Assembly (NCBI GenBank): GCA_933207985.1
Contig: OW240913.1
Location: forward strand, 327,307,774 to 327,371,773
Direction: 5' to 3'
DNA length: 64,000 nucleotides
Origin: Pelobates cultripes
Lineage: Eukaryota > Chordata > Amphibia > Anura > Pelobatidae
The notes beneath the pieces were generated by a model. It made no database searches and was not told the origin of the DNA. It saw only the letters and a list, made by a program, of their open reading frames with translations. Position numbers and translations under genes: made by a program. Positions 43,964-55,052 of the stretch are shown here, piece by piece (the stretch's first letter is position 1; the number at the start of each line of letters is the position of its first letter).

Positions 43964-44502
43964 TTCACAAGATCCAGCCCCCTCCCCTATCCACTAAACA
44001 GCAACTTCAATGTTGAAAGATTTTATTTGTTGTTTTTTTTAAAACTCCTAATCTAGGCAAAAATACTGGGGATTTAGTTACATTATATGATCATACATTG
44101 CATAAGCTTGCCACAACGTCAATGTACCCCATCTTTGGCAGGTCCTACACTAACAGCCTAATGTCTGCTCTTATGAGATTAACCCACTTACTCGGGGAAA
44201 AAAATCCATCAGGGGCTCTCTGGAGTACAAGGCTTAAAAGGGACCTGAGATGAGGCACCTGTGACAGGGAGGGGTGCAAAACCAAGGAGTTGGCTAGACT
44301 CCCAAATATATATATATATATATATATATATGAAACAAGGGGAGGATACAATACACAAGATCCAGCGCACTCACCTATTCACTTAACGGCAACTTCAATG
44401 TTTTTGCCTAGATTAGGTGTTTTTAAAAAAACAAATAAAACCTTTCAACATTGAAGTTGCTGTTTAGTGGATATGTGAGTGCGTTGGATCTTGTGTATTG
44501 TA
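43964..44502. repeat. Inverted repeats sharing an AGATCCAGC...CAACTTCAATGTT arm
   Basis: 44345-44400 pairs with 44440-44502 (ATACAATACACAAGATCCAG versus CTTGGATCTTGTG-type complement, CAACATTGAAGTTGCTG). A third copy of the arm plus the loop region lies at 43964-44065. Each copy is preceded by (TA)n GAAACAAGGGG, so this is a repeated foldback unit. Confidence 0.8.
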
Positions 44503-44895
44503 TAATTTGTGTGTATGTATATATATATTCATTCTAAGTGTATTTTTATATAAATATCAAAATACAGTTAGAATAAAATTACATATATGTAACTTTTTAA
44601 CATGTTTAGTTTATTTATTTTTAATTATTAATGTTTTACAATATAACTATACACAATATATATATATATATATATACACACGTGTAATTTTACTCTAAGT
44701 GTATTTTTGTATTAAGAAAAAAAATACACTTAGTATGATGTTATATATAAGATGTATAGATGTATATATTTTTTTACATTTATTACCGTTTATTTTTTTA
44801 AACTTTTTTCACCAGCAGGGGGACTGCCTGTCAGTTCAGGCAGTTCCCCTGCTGGCAGCACTGTGGACACCTATTGCGGCCATGTGACCACTCTT
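44503..44895. repeat. TA-rich hairpins and tail of the CCCCTTA repeat family
   Basis: Two hairpins are built on CTAAGTGTATTTT and its complement (about 44535-44575 and 44693-44735), followed by CAGCAGGGGGACTGCCTGTC and TATTGCGGCCATGTGACCA, the same tail order as at 43575-43650 and 58085-58150. A Tc1 copy cuts it off. Confidence 0.7.
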
Positions 44896-45850
44896 TTAGA
44901 GTGTGGCATATCAAGATGCTGATTGCATTCAAAATGCCATCAATAAAATGCACCTGTGTTCGTTGTCCATAACATACGCCTGCCCATACCACCGCCACCA
45001 TGGACCACTCGATCCACAACTTTGACATCAGCAAACTGCTCACCCACACAACGCCATACACGCTGTTTGCCATCTGCCATGTACAGTGAAAACCGGGATT
45101 CATCCGTGAAAAGAACACCTCTCCAAAGTGCCAGACGCCATCGAATGTGAGCATTTGCCCACTTAAGTCGGTTACGATGGCGAACTGCAGTCAGGTCGAG
45201 ACTGCGATGAGGATGACGAACATGCAGATGAGCTTCCCTGAGACAGTTTCTTACAGTTTGTGCAGAAATTCTTTGGTTATGCAAACAGATTATTGCAGCA
45301 GCTGTCCAGGTGGCTGGTTTCAGACGATCTTGGAGGTGAAGATGCTGGATGTGGATGTCCTGGGCTGGTGTGGTTACATGTGGCCTGAGGTTGTGAGGCT
45401 AGTTGGATGTACTGCCAAATTCTCTGAAACGCCTTTGGAGACTGCTTATGGTAGATATATGAACATTCAATTCACGGGCAAAAGCTCTGGTGGATATTCC
45501 TGCAGTCAGCATGCCAATTGCACACTCCCTCAAAACTTTCTGTGGCATTGTGCTCTGTGATCAAACTGCACATTTTACAGTGGCCTTTTATTGTGGCCAG
45601 CCTAAGGCAGACCTGTGCAATAATCATGCTGTCTAAACAGCATCTTGATATGGCACACCTGTGAGGTGGATGGATTATCTTGGCAAAGGAGATGTGCTCA
45701 CTAACACAGATTTAGACAGATTTGTGAAGAATATTTGAGAGAAATAGGCCTTTTGTGTACATAGAAAAAGTCTTAGATCTTTGAGCTCAGCCCATGAAAA
45801 GTGGGGGCAAAAACAAAAGTGTTGCGTTTATAATTTTGTTCAGTGTATAT
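44896..45850 (-). pseudogene. Tc1-like transposon, copy B, internally deleted transposase
   Basis: The right end is complete (TTTATAATTTTGTTCAGTGTA on + at about 45829-45849) with a long inner repeat. The left end starts inside the repeat (GTGTGGCATATCAAGATGCT) and jumps straight to the middle of the transposase (GCATTCAAAATGCCATC), so the C-terminal DDE half is missing. Remaining minus-strand frames show HNQRISAQTVRNCLREAHL and WRRALWRGVLFTDESRFSL-like sequence, the first catalytic Asp block. It is dead. Confidence 0.9.
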
Positions 45851-45884
45851 ACACACACACACGTATTATATACCCACGTATTCA

Positions 45885-46270
45885 GGGGCGGACTGACCAC
45901 TCGGGCATATCGGTCATGGACCGAGGGCCCGAGGCAGTCAGGGGCCCGGCAGCACAGCCTTGCTCCAGCTGGAGAGATCAGAGATCTCTCCAACTGGAAC
46001 GGCAAAATTAAAAAAAATAAAACTATTTCATTTATAGGTTGTGGGGCCCCTGATGCAGCTTGGGGCCCCACAACCTACCGCCCTGTAAATCACCCCCCCC
46101 CCCATGAGACCTGGCAGCTTCAGCAGCTCTCTGCCAGGTCTCCTTCTCCCAGTCCCGCGGTGCTCTGTGTGATGGGAGAGGGACAGGAAGTGACATCACT
46201 TCCTGTTTACTCCTCTCACACAGAGCCCAGCGAGGGGAAGGAGCAGCAGCCAGGGAGAGCAGAGGAAGCA
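45885..46270. repeat. Composite dispersed repeat
   Basis: It starts AGGGGCGGACTGACCACTCG and carries GGGGCCCC phrases, a CTGGAGAGATCAGAGATCTC palindrome near 45970 and an AGGAAGTGACATCACTTCCT palindrome near 46185. Related in style to 21232-21925 and 50785-51955. Confidence 0.55.
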
Positions 46271-46723
46271 CAGGTAGGCTCTAATCACCCCCCTCCCCCG
46301 TCACTAGTCACCCCCCCCACTGTTACTAGTCACCCCCCTGTCACTAGTCACCCCCTGTCACTAGTCATCCCCACTGTTACTAGTCACCCCTGTCACTAGT
46401 CACCCCTGTCACTAGTCACTTACCTGTCACTAGTCACCCCTGTTACTAGTCACCCCTGTGTCACTAGTCACCCCCCTGTCACTAGTCATCCCCACTGTTA
46501 CTAGTCACTTACTGTCACTAGTAGTCACCCCCCTGTCACTAGTCACCCCCCACTGTTACTAGTCACCCCCCTGTCACTAGTCACCCCCCCACTGTTACTA
46601 GTCACCCCCCCACCGTCACTAGTCACCCCCCTGTCACTAGTCACCCCCGCACTGTTACTAGTCACCTCCCTGTCACTAGTCACCCCCGTCACTAGTCACC
46701 CCCCCACTGTTACTAGTCACCCC
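46271..46723 (+). repeat. CACTAGTCACCCC minisatellite, ending at an assembly gap
   Basis: Units of 16-21 bp of the form CACTAGTCACCCCCCTGT alternate with ACTGTTACTAGTCACCCCC. Every unit contains ACTAGT. The array runs into the gap at 46724, so its true length is unknown. Confidence 0.95.
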
Positions 46724-46823
46724 NNNNNNNNNNNNNNNNNNNNNNNNNNNNNNNNNNNNNNNNNNNNNNNNNNNNNNNNNNNNNNNNNNNNNNNNNNNNN
46801 NNNNNNNNNNNNNNNNNNNNNNN
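46724..46823. other. Assembly gap (100 N)
   Basis: Exactly 100 N, most likely caused by the adjoining minisatellite. Confidence 0.99.
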
Positions 46824-46934
46824 AAACAAACGGTGACATAGGTAATGAGTCGTTCACAGCACATATAGCTGTCTGCTATATGTAGAAAGTCTCTGACTGC
46901 ATTTTTCATAAATAGGGTACATGTTAACTAAGCA

Positions 46935-48070
46935 TCTTTGCCAAAAATCTATAAATCCAGAAATTCAATGCAATCACTACTATATGTGTAAGTAAATCCA
47001 ACCGGTGTTGGAAGATTATTTAGGTCTGTGAAAAAGGTGTGTAATGCAGTCTCAAAGTCTAACCAAAGAATAAACACATTGTTGATAAATCACATAGATA
47101 TTTCAATGCTATCTTTATAGTTATGTACAATGTGAATTTATTCACACACATACATAAATGTATTTGTATACATGGGGGCCATCACAGCCCCATGGATGTT
47201 CCTGCAATTTTCATATAATGATGTTAAAATTTTAAGTAATTAAGGGACAAAGTCAAATGGAGGGCAAGAGTAAACTTGTGATGCTGCTATGCCCTTAGGG
47301 TTGGGGGATAATAGTATAAATACTTTTGACATCTAAGGAGGCTAAAATCTGTGTCTGTTACACCAACCAAATGGATTTAATGAGTTCAGTCACAAGTGTC
47401 CAATGTCATATCTAGGACCTCAATAACTGCATCTAACCACTTAGTCATCTTTTCAAACAGACCCCCACATGCTGACACTATATGTTGGCCTAGTGGGTGA
47501 GAAGAGTTTTTGTGTATTTTAGGAACTGTGTAAAGTAATGGTCATTTAGGATGGCATTCAAATAAGTATTCTGCTATATCACCAGATACGATGTTATAAG
47601 GTGCTGCTAACTCCAAACGAGGTGGAACTATTTAAAAATAAATAATCAGTGGGGTCTTTTGCTAATACTTTGTACATAGCGGTATCTGAAAGTTGTTCCA
47701 AGATGTAATGCCTACAGTCTAAATAATCCAATATCACGATCACGCCCCCTTTATCCACTGGTCGAATACAAATAAACGGACCTGTCTCTAATGTGTTCGC
47801 CATATTCATGATTAATTGAATGGAAATCAATTCTCAAACCAAATTAAAGGTTTTAATCGTAGAATTCAAGGCAGGAGGATTAAACCTGCTCTTTAATTTC
47901 ATAATGGGAGTGTGAGTTGAAGAAAATTCAGCTTCCTTAAAAAAAAGTAACGTACTCGCAGTGAATGGCCAAATCTGTATAGTTCAGTTTCGGTTTTAAA
48001 TGAATCCGATTCTGTTGTAGGGATAAAAGACAAGCCTTTAACGAGTCATGAATTTTCAGCATCCCTCAAA
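46935..48070 (-). pseudogene. Penelope-like retroelement reverse transcriptase, degenerate
   Basis: Minus-strand pieces in order: KSRFNPPALNSTIK-like text near 47860, then IRPVDKGGVIVILD near 47740 and QLSDTAMYKVLAKDPT, then a PKIHKN block near 47520 with IVSACG, LASLDVKSIYTIIP near 47340, an EHPWG/MGAVMAP-type block near 47190, and a degenerate catalytic Y-x-D-D region near 47100. K-x-DKGG, PKIHK and LDVKSLYT are hallmarks of Penelope-like RTs. Stops and shifts lie between the blocks. No GIY-YIG endonuclease was seen. Confidence 0.87.
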
Positions 48071-49264
48071 ATATGTAAAGACAGATGAATAACTGGAGAC
48101 TCTACCTGTGTCTTGCATGTAAATATAAATATAGTATCCTTGTACTATTAATGCTATTTATATAATTCCATTATGTAATTCGTTGTTAATGCAGTGTTCA
48201 GTATTTGGTACAGTATTTGAATAATAACAGCTTGCACGCAATATTGTTATAAATAAAAAGTTTATTTTCAACTTAGCTTTAATTGCATTCAAGTTGTTAT
48301 TGAAGCTGTATACACCAAAAATAATTAATGTTGTATAATTATGTTTAATTTATCATAATATGCATTTCCAGAATGTCAGGCAACAATCCAGGAATACATT
48401 ACATGAGTGGTATTTAAAAAGCTACTGTAGATTAGAGATAGCTTTTACTTGTTATGGGATGAAAGGTTATACTGACAATGCAATCAGGATTGTGAGGAAG
48501 GTAAGAGTATTCACTTTCTGTGATTCGAGCGGTTTCTGTTTCGTGCTTGGCTCACAGCTGGTCATGTGATGCTAAAGGCTGTTTACATGTGAACATGTTT
48601 TCATCTGCTGAACGATGCAGAAACATGTATGGTGGTCAATGACTGGATCTCACATTCTGCCTTTAAACAGCATGATACTTTATAAACATGCAGATGCGAT
48701 TCTTTATAAAAACGCGTGCTTTCATTTTCATTCTAATTATATTACTTTTACTTCTATATTAAAAATGTAAATAGAGACTGTAAGCAATTGTAGAATTGCA
48801 GCATCTTGCAGTATTTATGGTGCTAGGAGTCCCTGGGCGCCATCTTGGTGAATTGGTTAATTTGATCTTACGAAGCCAAATGTTCATACCTCTGTATCAT
48901 CATATCAACTGACACCAGGCTTAGAAAGTATTTATTGACTTACAGCCAATGCCACAGTCTCCAATACGAGAGTCAGTGAGTGCTGTCCAAAGTTTGGTTT
49001 GAGTACAGTGCGCTGTAGATTATCAAGCTTGGATGTTCTACTAAAAGTTGATTTTAAGCCCCTTGAGTCTCTTGGTATCACATTTATTGTGTAGTGGCTC
49101 CGTGAGAGGATGAAAATAAGGAATTTACATCATATACAGTATAAAAACAAAAGTGCTAGAGAGAGATGCAAAAAGAAGTATAACATGATAAATGGCCAGT
49201 AGTTCTGAAGATACTCTTGCAGCTCGCATAGTTTATTCTTTAATGATAAAGAAGTGCACTCACA
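48071..49264. other. Intergenic DNA, nothing recognised
   Basis: A+T-rich. The open frame at 48360-48569 has no recognisable domain or splice support. Confidence 0.4.
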
Positions 49265-49770
49265 CTATAATTTTTCTAGGTAATAAAATAAGTACATGCT
49301 TTGGGCAGTCTGTGGGCCCTATTAATCATCAGATCTTTGATCTCTCTGGTAGGCAATAGAGCTTGAAAGAATGAGGTGATAAATTCATATAAGGCCTCAT
49401 TGCCACTTTTTCTGAATATTATTTTGTCTGGAAGAGCCTGCCAAACCTTATTGTCTTCCAACACTTCCCGAGAGTCCACCATAGAGTTAAATGAGCAGAC
49501 ACTAACTCCATCATCTTGTCCTCTAGGCTCCCCATGGGTTCCATCAAGCTATGGAGATCTTGACATAGGTCATCACCATTTTGCGTCAGCTTTGCTGTAG
49601 TGAAGCTTTAATATGTCAAACAGTTTTGTATAGTGGCCTCAGTAAGTATGGCAGGAGCAGTGGCAAACATTGGGGTAACTACACTTTTTTCCTCCATGTT
49701 AGAAGTTGGAGAAGCGTGACTGCCAGCTCCATCTTGGGTCTTGTGGCGGTGGTGAAATGCTGTGATATGC
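49265..49770 (-). pseudogene. L1-type ORF1 fragment
   Basis: The minus-strand frame reads LYEFITSFFQALLPTREIKD then LMINRAHRLPKA, the RRM-type part of a Tx1/L1 ORF1 (the xRAHRLPKP block). Upstream on the same strand, frame fragments with MEPMGSLEDKMMEL follow in another phase. Both halves of the protein beyond this are missing. Confidence 0.75.
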
Positions 49771-49973
49771 ACGTTCCCTTCATGTAATTGTGACTTCTTT
49801 CGGGCTCTGGATCACATGACACCAGGTTTTCCAAACACCTTAAGAAGAGGAACTTGGAAAAAACATTATTGAGATTGCGTTAAAAGTAGGGTTGATACAG
49901 CTCTCTATCATGTTCTCTATTCATATATGTCCTTCTACATTGGCTTCTGATAACGTCCCCAAAATGATGATGT

Positions 49974-50054
49974 TTAACCCCTTAAAGGACCAAACTTCTG
50001 GAATAAAAGGGAATCATGACATGTCACACATGTCATGTGTCCTTAAGGGGTTAA
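49974..50054. mobile_element. 80-bp TTAA-ended palindromic MITE, copy 3
   Basis: TTAACCCCTTAAAGGACC to CCTTAAGGGGTTAA, one base longer than the full copies. Confidence 0.92.
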
Positions 50055-50784
50055 AGTGTGTGAACAGAGTCACAGTGATGACATGGCACTGCCAGAACAG
50101 GAAATTACGCGAAGTGTCATAACGGTATAAGTAGGGTGAACTGCGAGCGTGCTGCATCCCTCTCTCTTTGTCAGGCAGGCTACGAGTATTTGCCTCCAAA
50201 TCAGGAGGTCAGAATGCAAGCTCCAAGTGGGAAAGCAGAAGTAAATCGGGAGGCAGTACTTCCCAAACTACCCACATAGCTTTGGCAGGAAGGGCACCGA
50301 TCAGGTAAGTAACGCAACAATATGTATTTCAAGACCCATAACTGGTTATTTTGTTTCTTTTTGGTTAGATTGTAGATTTATGTTTACTTCTACCAAACAG
50401 GTTTTTATTATGGGATTGTTTTCTGTACATTCTTTTATGACAAAAGTTTCCACTATGCTCTGTGCAAAGATTATCACTGATTGTCTGTAACACTGGATTG
50501 TCATGCATATTGACAAAACTTCAATAAAGTTCAAATACTAAAAAAAAAATGCATGACTTCCTTTTTTAATTTCATTCACTCTGTTACTCTGATGGACATT
50601 TGACTTGGATCTGCTCTGTTGCCAGGAATTAGGAGAACTCTCAGCAGAGATCTGGAGTGCATCAGACAGGCTCTGCCTCCTATCGTCAACTCCTACTACT
50701 ACAAGAGAACATGGCTACCTGTCAATCTGACTTTTTAAATTACCTCTGTCCTGAACTCTAAACATCTGACCATTCACCTTGCCA
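50055..50784. other. Intergenic DNA with a retro-type 3' tail
   Basis: AACTTCAATAAAGTTCAAAT followed by CTAA and a run of A near 50517-50550 looks like the 3' end of a retrotransposed + strand RNA. The preceding sequence has no recognised frame. Confidence 0.45.
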
Positions 50785-51955
50785 CCAGTGGCGTACACAT
50801 GACCCATGGGGCCACGGTGCGAAAATTGATCCGTGGGCCCCCCCCCGCGCTTACTCGGCGTGGGTCGGGGCCGCAACACATGGCGGCGAGCACCTGGTCG
50901 CAGGAGTTGCAGGGCTGCGACCCCGCGACCGCGGTATGCACACACACTTAAGGGACCACTACAGACACCCAGAACACATCAGCTCAATGAAGTGGTCTGG
51001 GTGCCAGGTCCCTCTAGTTTTAACCCAGCAGCTGAAAATATAGCAGATTCAGAGAAACGGCTATGTTTCACTGAGGGTTAATCCAGCCTCTGGTGGCTGT
51101 CTCATTGACAGCTGCTTGAGGAGCTTCCGCGATTCTCACTGTGAAAATCACTGTGAGAAGACACTGAACGTCCATAGGAAAGCATTGAGTAATGCTTTCC
51201 TATAGGCGGTTTAAATGCGCGCGCACCTCTTGCCGCGCATGTGCATTCGGAGCTGAGAGGCGGAGGGATCCCCAGCGCCAAGGGAGTCCGACGCTGGAGA
51301 AAGGTAAATGCTGAAGACACACACACTCTCATGAACAGACGCATACACACTAGCTAACAGACACACACATTTACTGACAGAGACACACTCAGCGACAGAC
51401 ATACATACACACTCACTTACAAAACATACACTTTCACTGACAAACACACACTCAGTAACACACACACTAACACACAAACACTAACACACACAAACACTAA
51501 CACACAAACACACACATTTTTAAAAAAAAATTAATCCCCCCAGCCTCCTTACCTTTTGGAGAGCTGAGGGGATTCCCTGGGGTCCAGTGGTGCTGCTGGG
51601 CAGGCAGGCGGGCGGGCGGGCGGGCTGGCTGGCTGTCTGTCTGTCTGTCTGTCTGTCTGGGTGGCCGGCGCGCGAGGGAGCACTCTCCCCTGAGTGCTTC
51701 CTCTTCAGCTCCCTGACGTCATCTTCCGGCTCCGGTATCAGTGCGGTGCGCGAGGGAGCAGAAGAGGAAGCACTCAGGGGAGAGTGCTCCCTCGCGCGCC
51801 GGCCACCCAGACAGCCAGCCCACCGGGGTCAGCAGGACCAGCCTCGGGGGGGCCCTGAGGTGGCCGCCTCCTGGGCCCCCCAGGAGAAGAGGCTGGCCCT
51901 GTGGGTACATACCGGGTCGCAGGGGCGACCCTGGTATGTACGCCACTGCTTGCGA
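50785..51955. repeat. Composite dispersed repeat with nested pieces
   Basis: It starts CAGTGGCGTACACATGACCC and GGGGCCACGGTG, carries an inverted-repeat element fragment at about 50946-51305 (start TTAAGGGACCACTACAGACA), then a CA-rich microsatellite (51315-51510), then GGAGAGCTGAGGGGATTCCC and TGGGGTCCAGTGG, then GGGCCCCCC. It ends with TATGTACGCCACTG, the complement of its start, so the outer ends are inverted. Confidence 0.7.
51654..51813. repeat. Perfect 52-bp inverted repeat
   Basis: 51654-51705 and 51762-51813 are exact complements over 52 bp, with a 56-bp spacer. The arm includes GGCCGGCGCGCGAGGGAGCA. It is preceded by a (TGTC)n/(GGCG)n run. Confidence 0.93.
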
Positions 51956-52803
51956 CGTTGAAAACGAGAAGACATCTTTTGTCGTTATTAGCATAACTTC
52001 ATAACAAAGGTGGAGGGGTAGTAGACTTCTAGCACTTACAGATGAGTGTTGAAGGCAGCTCAAATTAACCCAAACCAGAGTATATTCTGGTCCAACAAAA
52101 CATGTATGAAATAGGAGGGAGAAGCACCTGAAAGAATTCTAATAAATATGTAATGAGATGGTTAGAAACCGTATAACAGGAATATAGTGCAGTATCTCTG
52201 ATGCAAATGGGTGGAAGGAAAAAATAAATACACTTACTGTGTAGAGCTCTAAGTAAATTCTATTTTTCTGCAACTTGACATTAAAACCCCGCCAGGAAAT
52301 AGGTGTACAGGCTCCAAAAGAACGTCATGATGGTCCAGGAATGTTGTATACAATTTTATTGAAAAAATAAATAGTTAGAGCTGAAATATGTGTTACTATT
52401 TTACTTTTATTTTACATAAACAAATTAGATTTTTACAGCTGGGTGAAATAAATACAGGAAGTCTTAAAAAATATATATATTTTCTTTCCATGGGTTAATT
52501 CATATCCAAAATTTATTTGCAACTATGATGAGCCATTAATGCTGTTAAGTTCAACATATTCGATATTATGCAAGAGCAATTTTACCAATATTAGAAGAGT
52601 GAAAAGGTGCCCTATATCTTATGATAAGCACATGTAGTGGTGATCATGCTTATCAAGTCATAAAAAAGGATTTAGAAACATTTTGCAATGTTCTTATGAA
52701 ACAGGTTTAATTACATACCTGTCACTCGCACTTGGCTGCCTGTTAACCTTTAATCTGTGATGTAATAAAAGAACCTGCAAAAATGGCAGTTTTTTTGTTG
52801 TTG
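51956..52803. other. Intergenic DNA, nothing recognised
   Basis: Chance frames only; a few AATAAA hexamers. Confidence 0.4.
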
Positions 52804-53306
52804 TTAAAGGACCACTATAGTGCCAGGAAAACATACTCGTTTTCCTGGCACTATAGTGCCCTGAGGGTGCCCCCACCCTCAGGGACCCCCTCCCAACCCG
52901 GCTCTGGAACGGGGAAAGGGTTAAAAACTTACCTTTTTCCAGCGCTGGGCGGGGAGCTCTCCTCCTTCTCTCCTCCTCCGTTCCTCCTCCTGGGCTGAAT
53001 GCGCACGCGCGGCAAGAGCTGCGCGCGCATTCAGCCCCTCGCATAGGAAAGCATTTACAATGCTTTCCTATGGACGCTGGTGTGCTCTCATTGTGAAAAT
53101 CACAGTGAGAAGTACGCAAGCGCCTTTAGTGGCTGTCAATGAGACAGCCACTAGAGGATTAGGGGGAAGGCTTAACCCATTCATAAACATAGCAGTTTCT
53201 CTGAAACTGCTATGTTTATAAAAAAATGGGTTAACCCTAGAAGGACCTGGCACCCAGACCACTTAATTAAGCTGAAGTGGTCTGGGTGCCTAGAGTGGTC
53301 CTTTAA
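52804..53306. mobile_element. TTAA-ended foldback element
   Basis: The left end reads TTAAAGGACCACTATAGTGC and the right end CTAGAGTGGTCCTTTAA. Near the left end CCAGGAAAACATACTCGTTTTCCTGG forms a hairpin. The middle is G+C-rich with CGCACGCGCGGC and its inverted form. No coding capacity. Confidence 0.82.
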
Positions 53307-53906
53307 GCTTCCAATATCACACTATTCAGCTTGACATTGAGAGATCAATGATGAACTCGTGAGTTAGAACAGGCTTTAGGCAATAAAATGAAACTTTTTT
53401 TTTTTTAACTTTTACTTAATTTAAAAATATATATATTTTTTTCTTTAAAATCAAGATGAAAGGATTATTATATGAGAAAATAGCTTTGATTTGAAATTAA
53501 CGTACTGATTAGTACACCTGACCCATCCTTTCACTAAAATTACTTATGAAAATAGAAATGTCGAATTTTACACAGTAGCCTAATCAAGGCAGAACATTAC
53601 AAAGTCAAACTGTCAAAGTGACGGGTTCTCTGTATTTTTTGCATTCCTCAGCGGATTCTATTTCAGCAGATCTATCAATTCCATAGTACCATTTATTATT
53701 TTGCTGCGATACCTTGGAAACATGCAATGTCTGGTTCTAGATTGAACTAACTCATCTCTCAAATCTGTCTTCCACAGTTAAAGGTCAAATGTCACCTCAA
53801 AACAATGTTTTGCTATAATAATCCTTTCATCTAATTCATCTAAAAAGGAAATAGATTATCTTTTCAATTAGGTATATGTAAAAAATAAGGAAAACCTATC
53901 CCTACT
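53307..53906. other. Intergenic DNA, nothing recognised
   Basis: A+T-rich, no open frame of note. Confidence 0.4.
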
Positions 53907-53986
53907 TTAACCCCTTAAGGACCAAACTTCTGGAATAAAAGGGAATCATGACATGTCACACATGTCATGTGTCCTTAAGGGGTTAA
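53907..53986. mobile_element. 80-bp TTAA-ended palindromic MITE, copy 4
   Basis: A full 80-bp copy, TTAACCCCTTAAGGACCAAA to GTCCTTAAGGGGTTAA. Confidence 0.93.
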
Positions 53987-55052
53987 GCATGTAACTGGGA
54001 GGAATGAAGGAAAGGCCATAGAGACTAATTGTCGGTTTTCAAGCACTGTCTGATTGTATATGGCTGACGAATCCTGTCCTATCCTAAAGGTAGGGATGCA
54101 TTTTTCTCATTTTTTTTTTACATATACCTTATTTAAAGAAATGTATTTCCTTTAAAAACATTCTGAAAGTTTTGAATTGACAGATGTTCTTTTCTGACTT
54201 TCCAAGCTTTCCTACGCCATAACCCCCTAGCTGAGTATGACATGAGTTGTAGTCCAAAACAAGCACTTTGTTTTCATGCAGTGGTGAAAAGGCTTTAATT
54301 CTAGTCCCACTTTCTAAATGAAATAAAAACAGGTCTGGGAGCATTCTTTGGAAGTCAGTCAGCTAAAGTATTCACTGTAACAGATAACAAGCTGCTGGAA
54401 GACTTCTGTATCCAGTTGGAAGACATTAGCAGCCTCTTGTGGTATAATGTCAAATTAAATTTGTATCTGCCATAATTAATTTTTTTATGTGTGTAGAAAT
54501 GATATATTACATATGAGATATTTTGCATAATTTTATATATCATATTGTTCTACCCATTTTCATAATCTCATATAATCAATCAAAGAGGGATTACTGCAGA
54601 TGTAACTGGCCATTGGGCACACCGGGCAGATGCCACCTGGGCTGCTGTGCTTACTGCAGCAGTGTCTCCACTTTTTGTTGGTAGTCTGTGCCCTGGGTAT
54701 GCATACCCTAACTATGCTCATGTGTCTGTGTATATGCCTGTCTGTGTCTACATCTGTATGAGTGTATGTCTGTGCGTTTGCGAATATCTGTTTAAATGGT
54801 GTGTGTTTTTTGATTGTGTTCATATATCTGTGTTTGTCTCTATCAATGTGTGTCTCAATGACTGTTTACGTGTGTCTTCATGATTTGGAGACTGAATGTT
54901 TTTGCCTTTGTAAGTGGGTGAGAATTGTTTGAGTCTATATACAGTAAGCATGTGTGTGTGTGTGTGTCACAACACGGGGGGAAAAGCTACAGAACAACAA
55001 AAGGGAGATTTAAGTTTATCTATTGTGTAATATACATTGTTCAGCTACAGCA
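53987..55052. other. Intergenic DNA with a TGTG-rich stretch
   Basis: 54715-54970 is T/G-rich simple sequence (GTGTCTGTG, then GTGTGTGTGTG). No gene recognised. Confidence 0.45.

Noticed and set aside
46271..46723. CRISPR-like array
   Set aside because: The units are contiguous variants with no unique spacers, in a vertebrate genome.
48360..48569. Possible exon
   Set aside because: GTAAGA follows at about 48500, but no acceptor, partner exon or recognisable protein was found.
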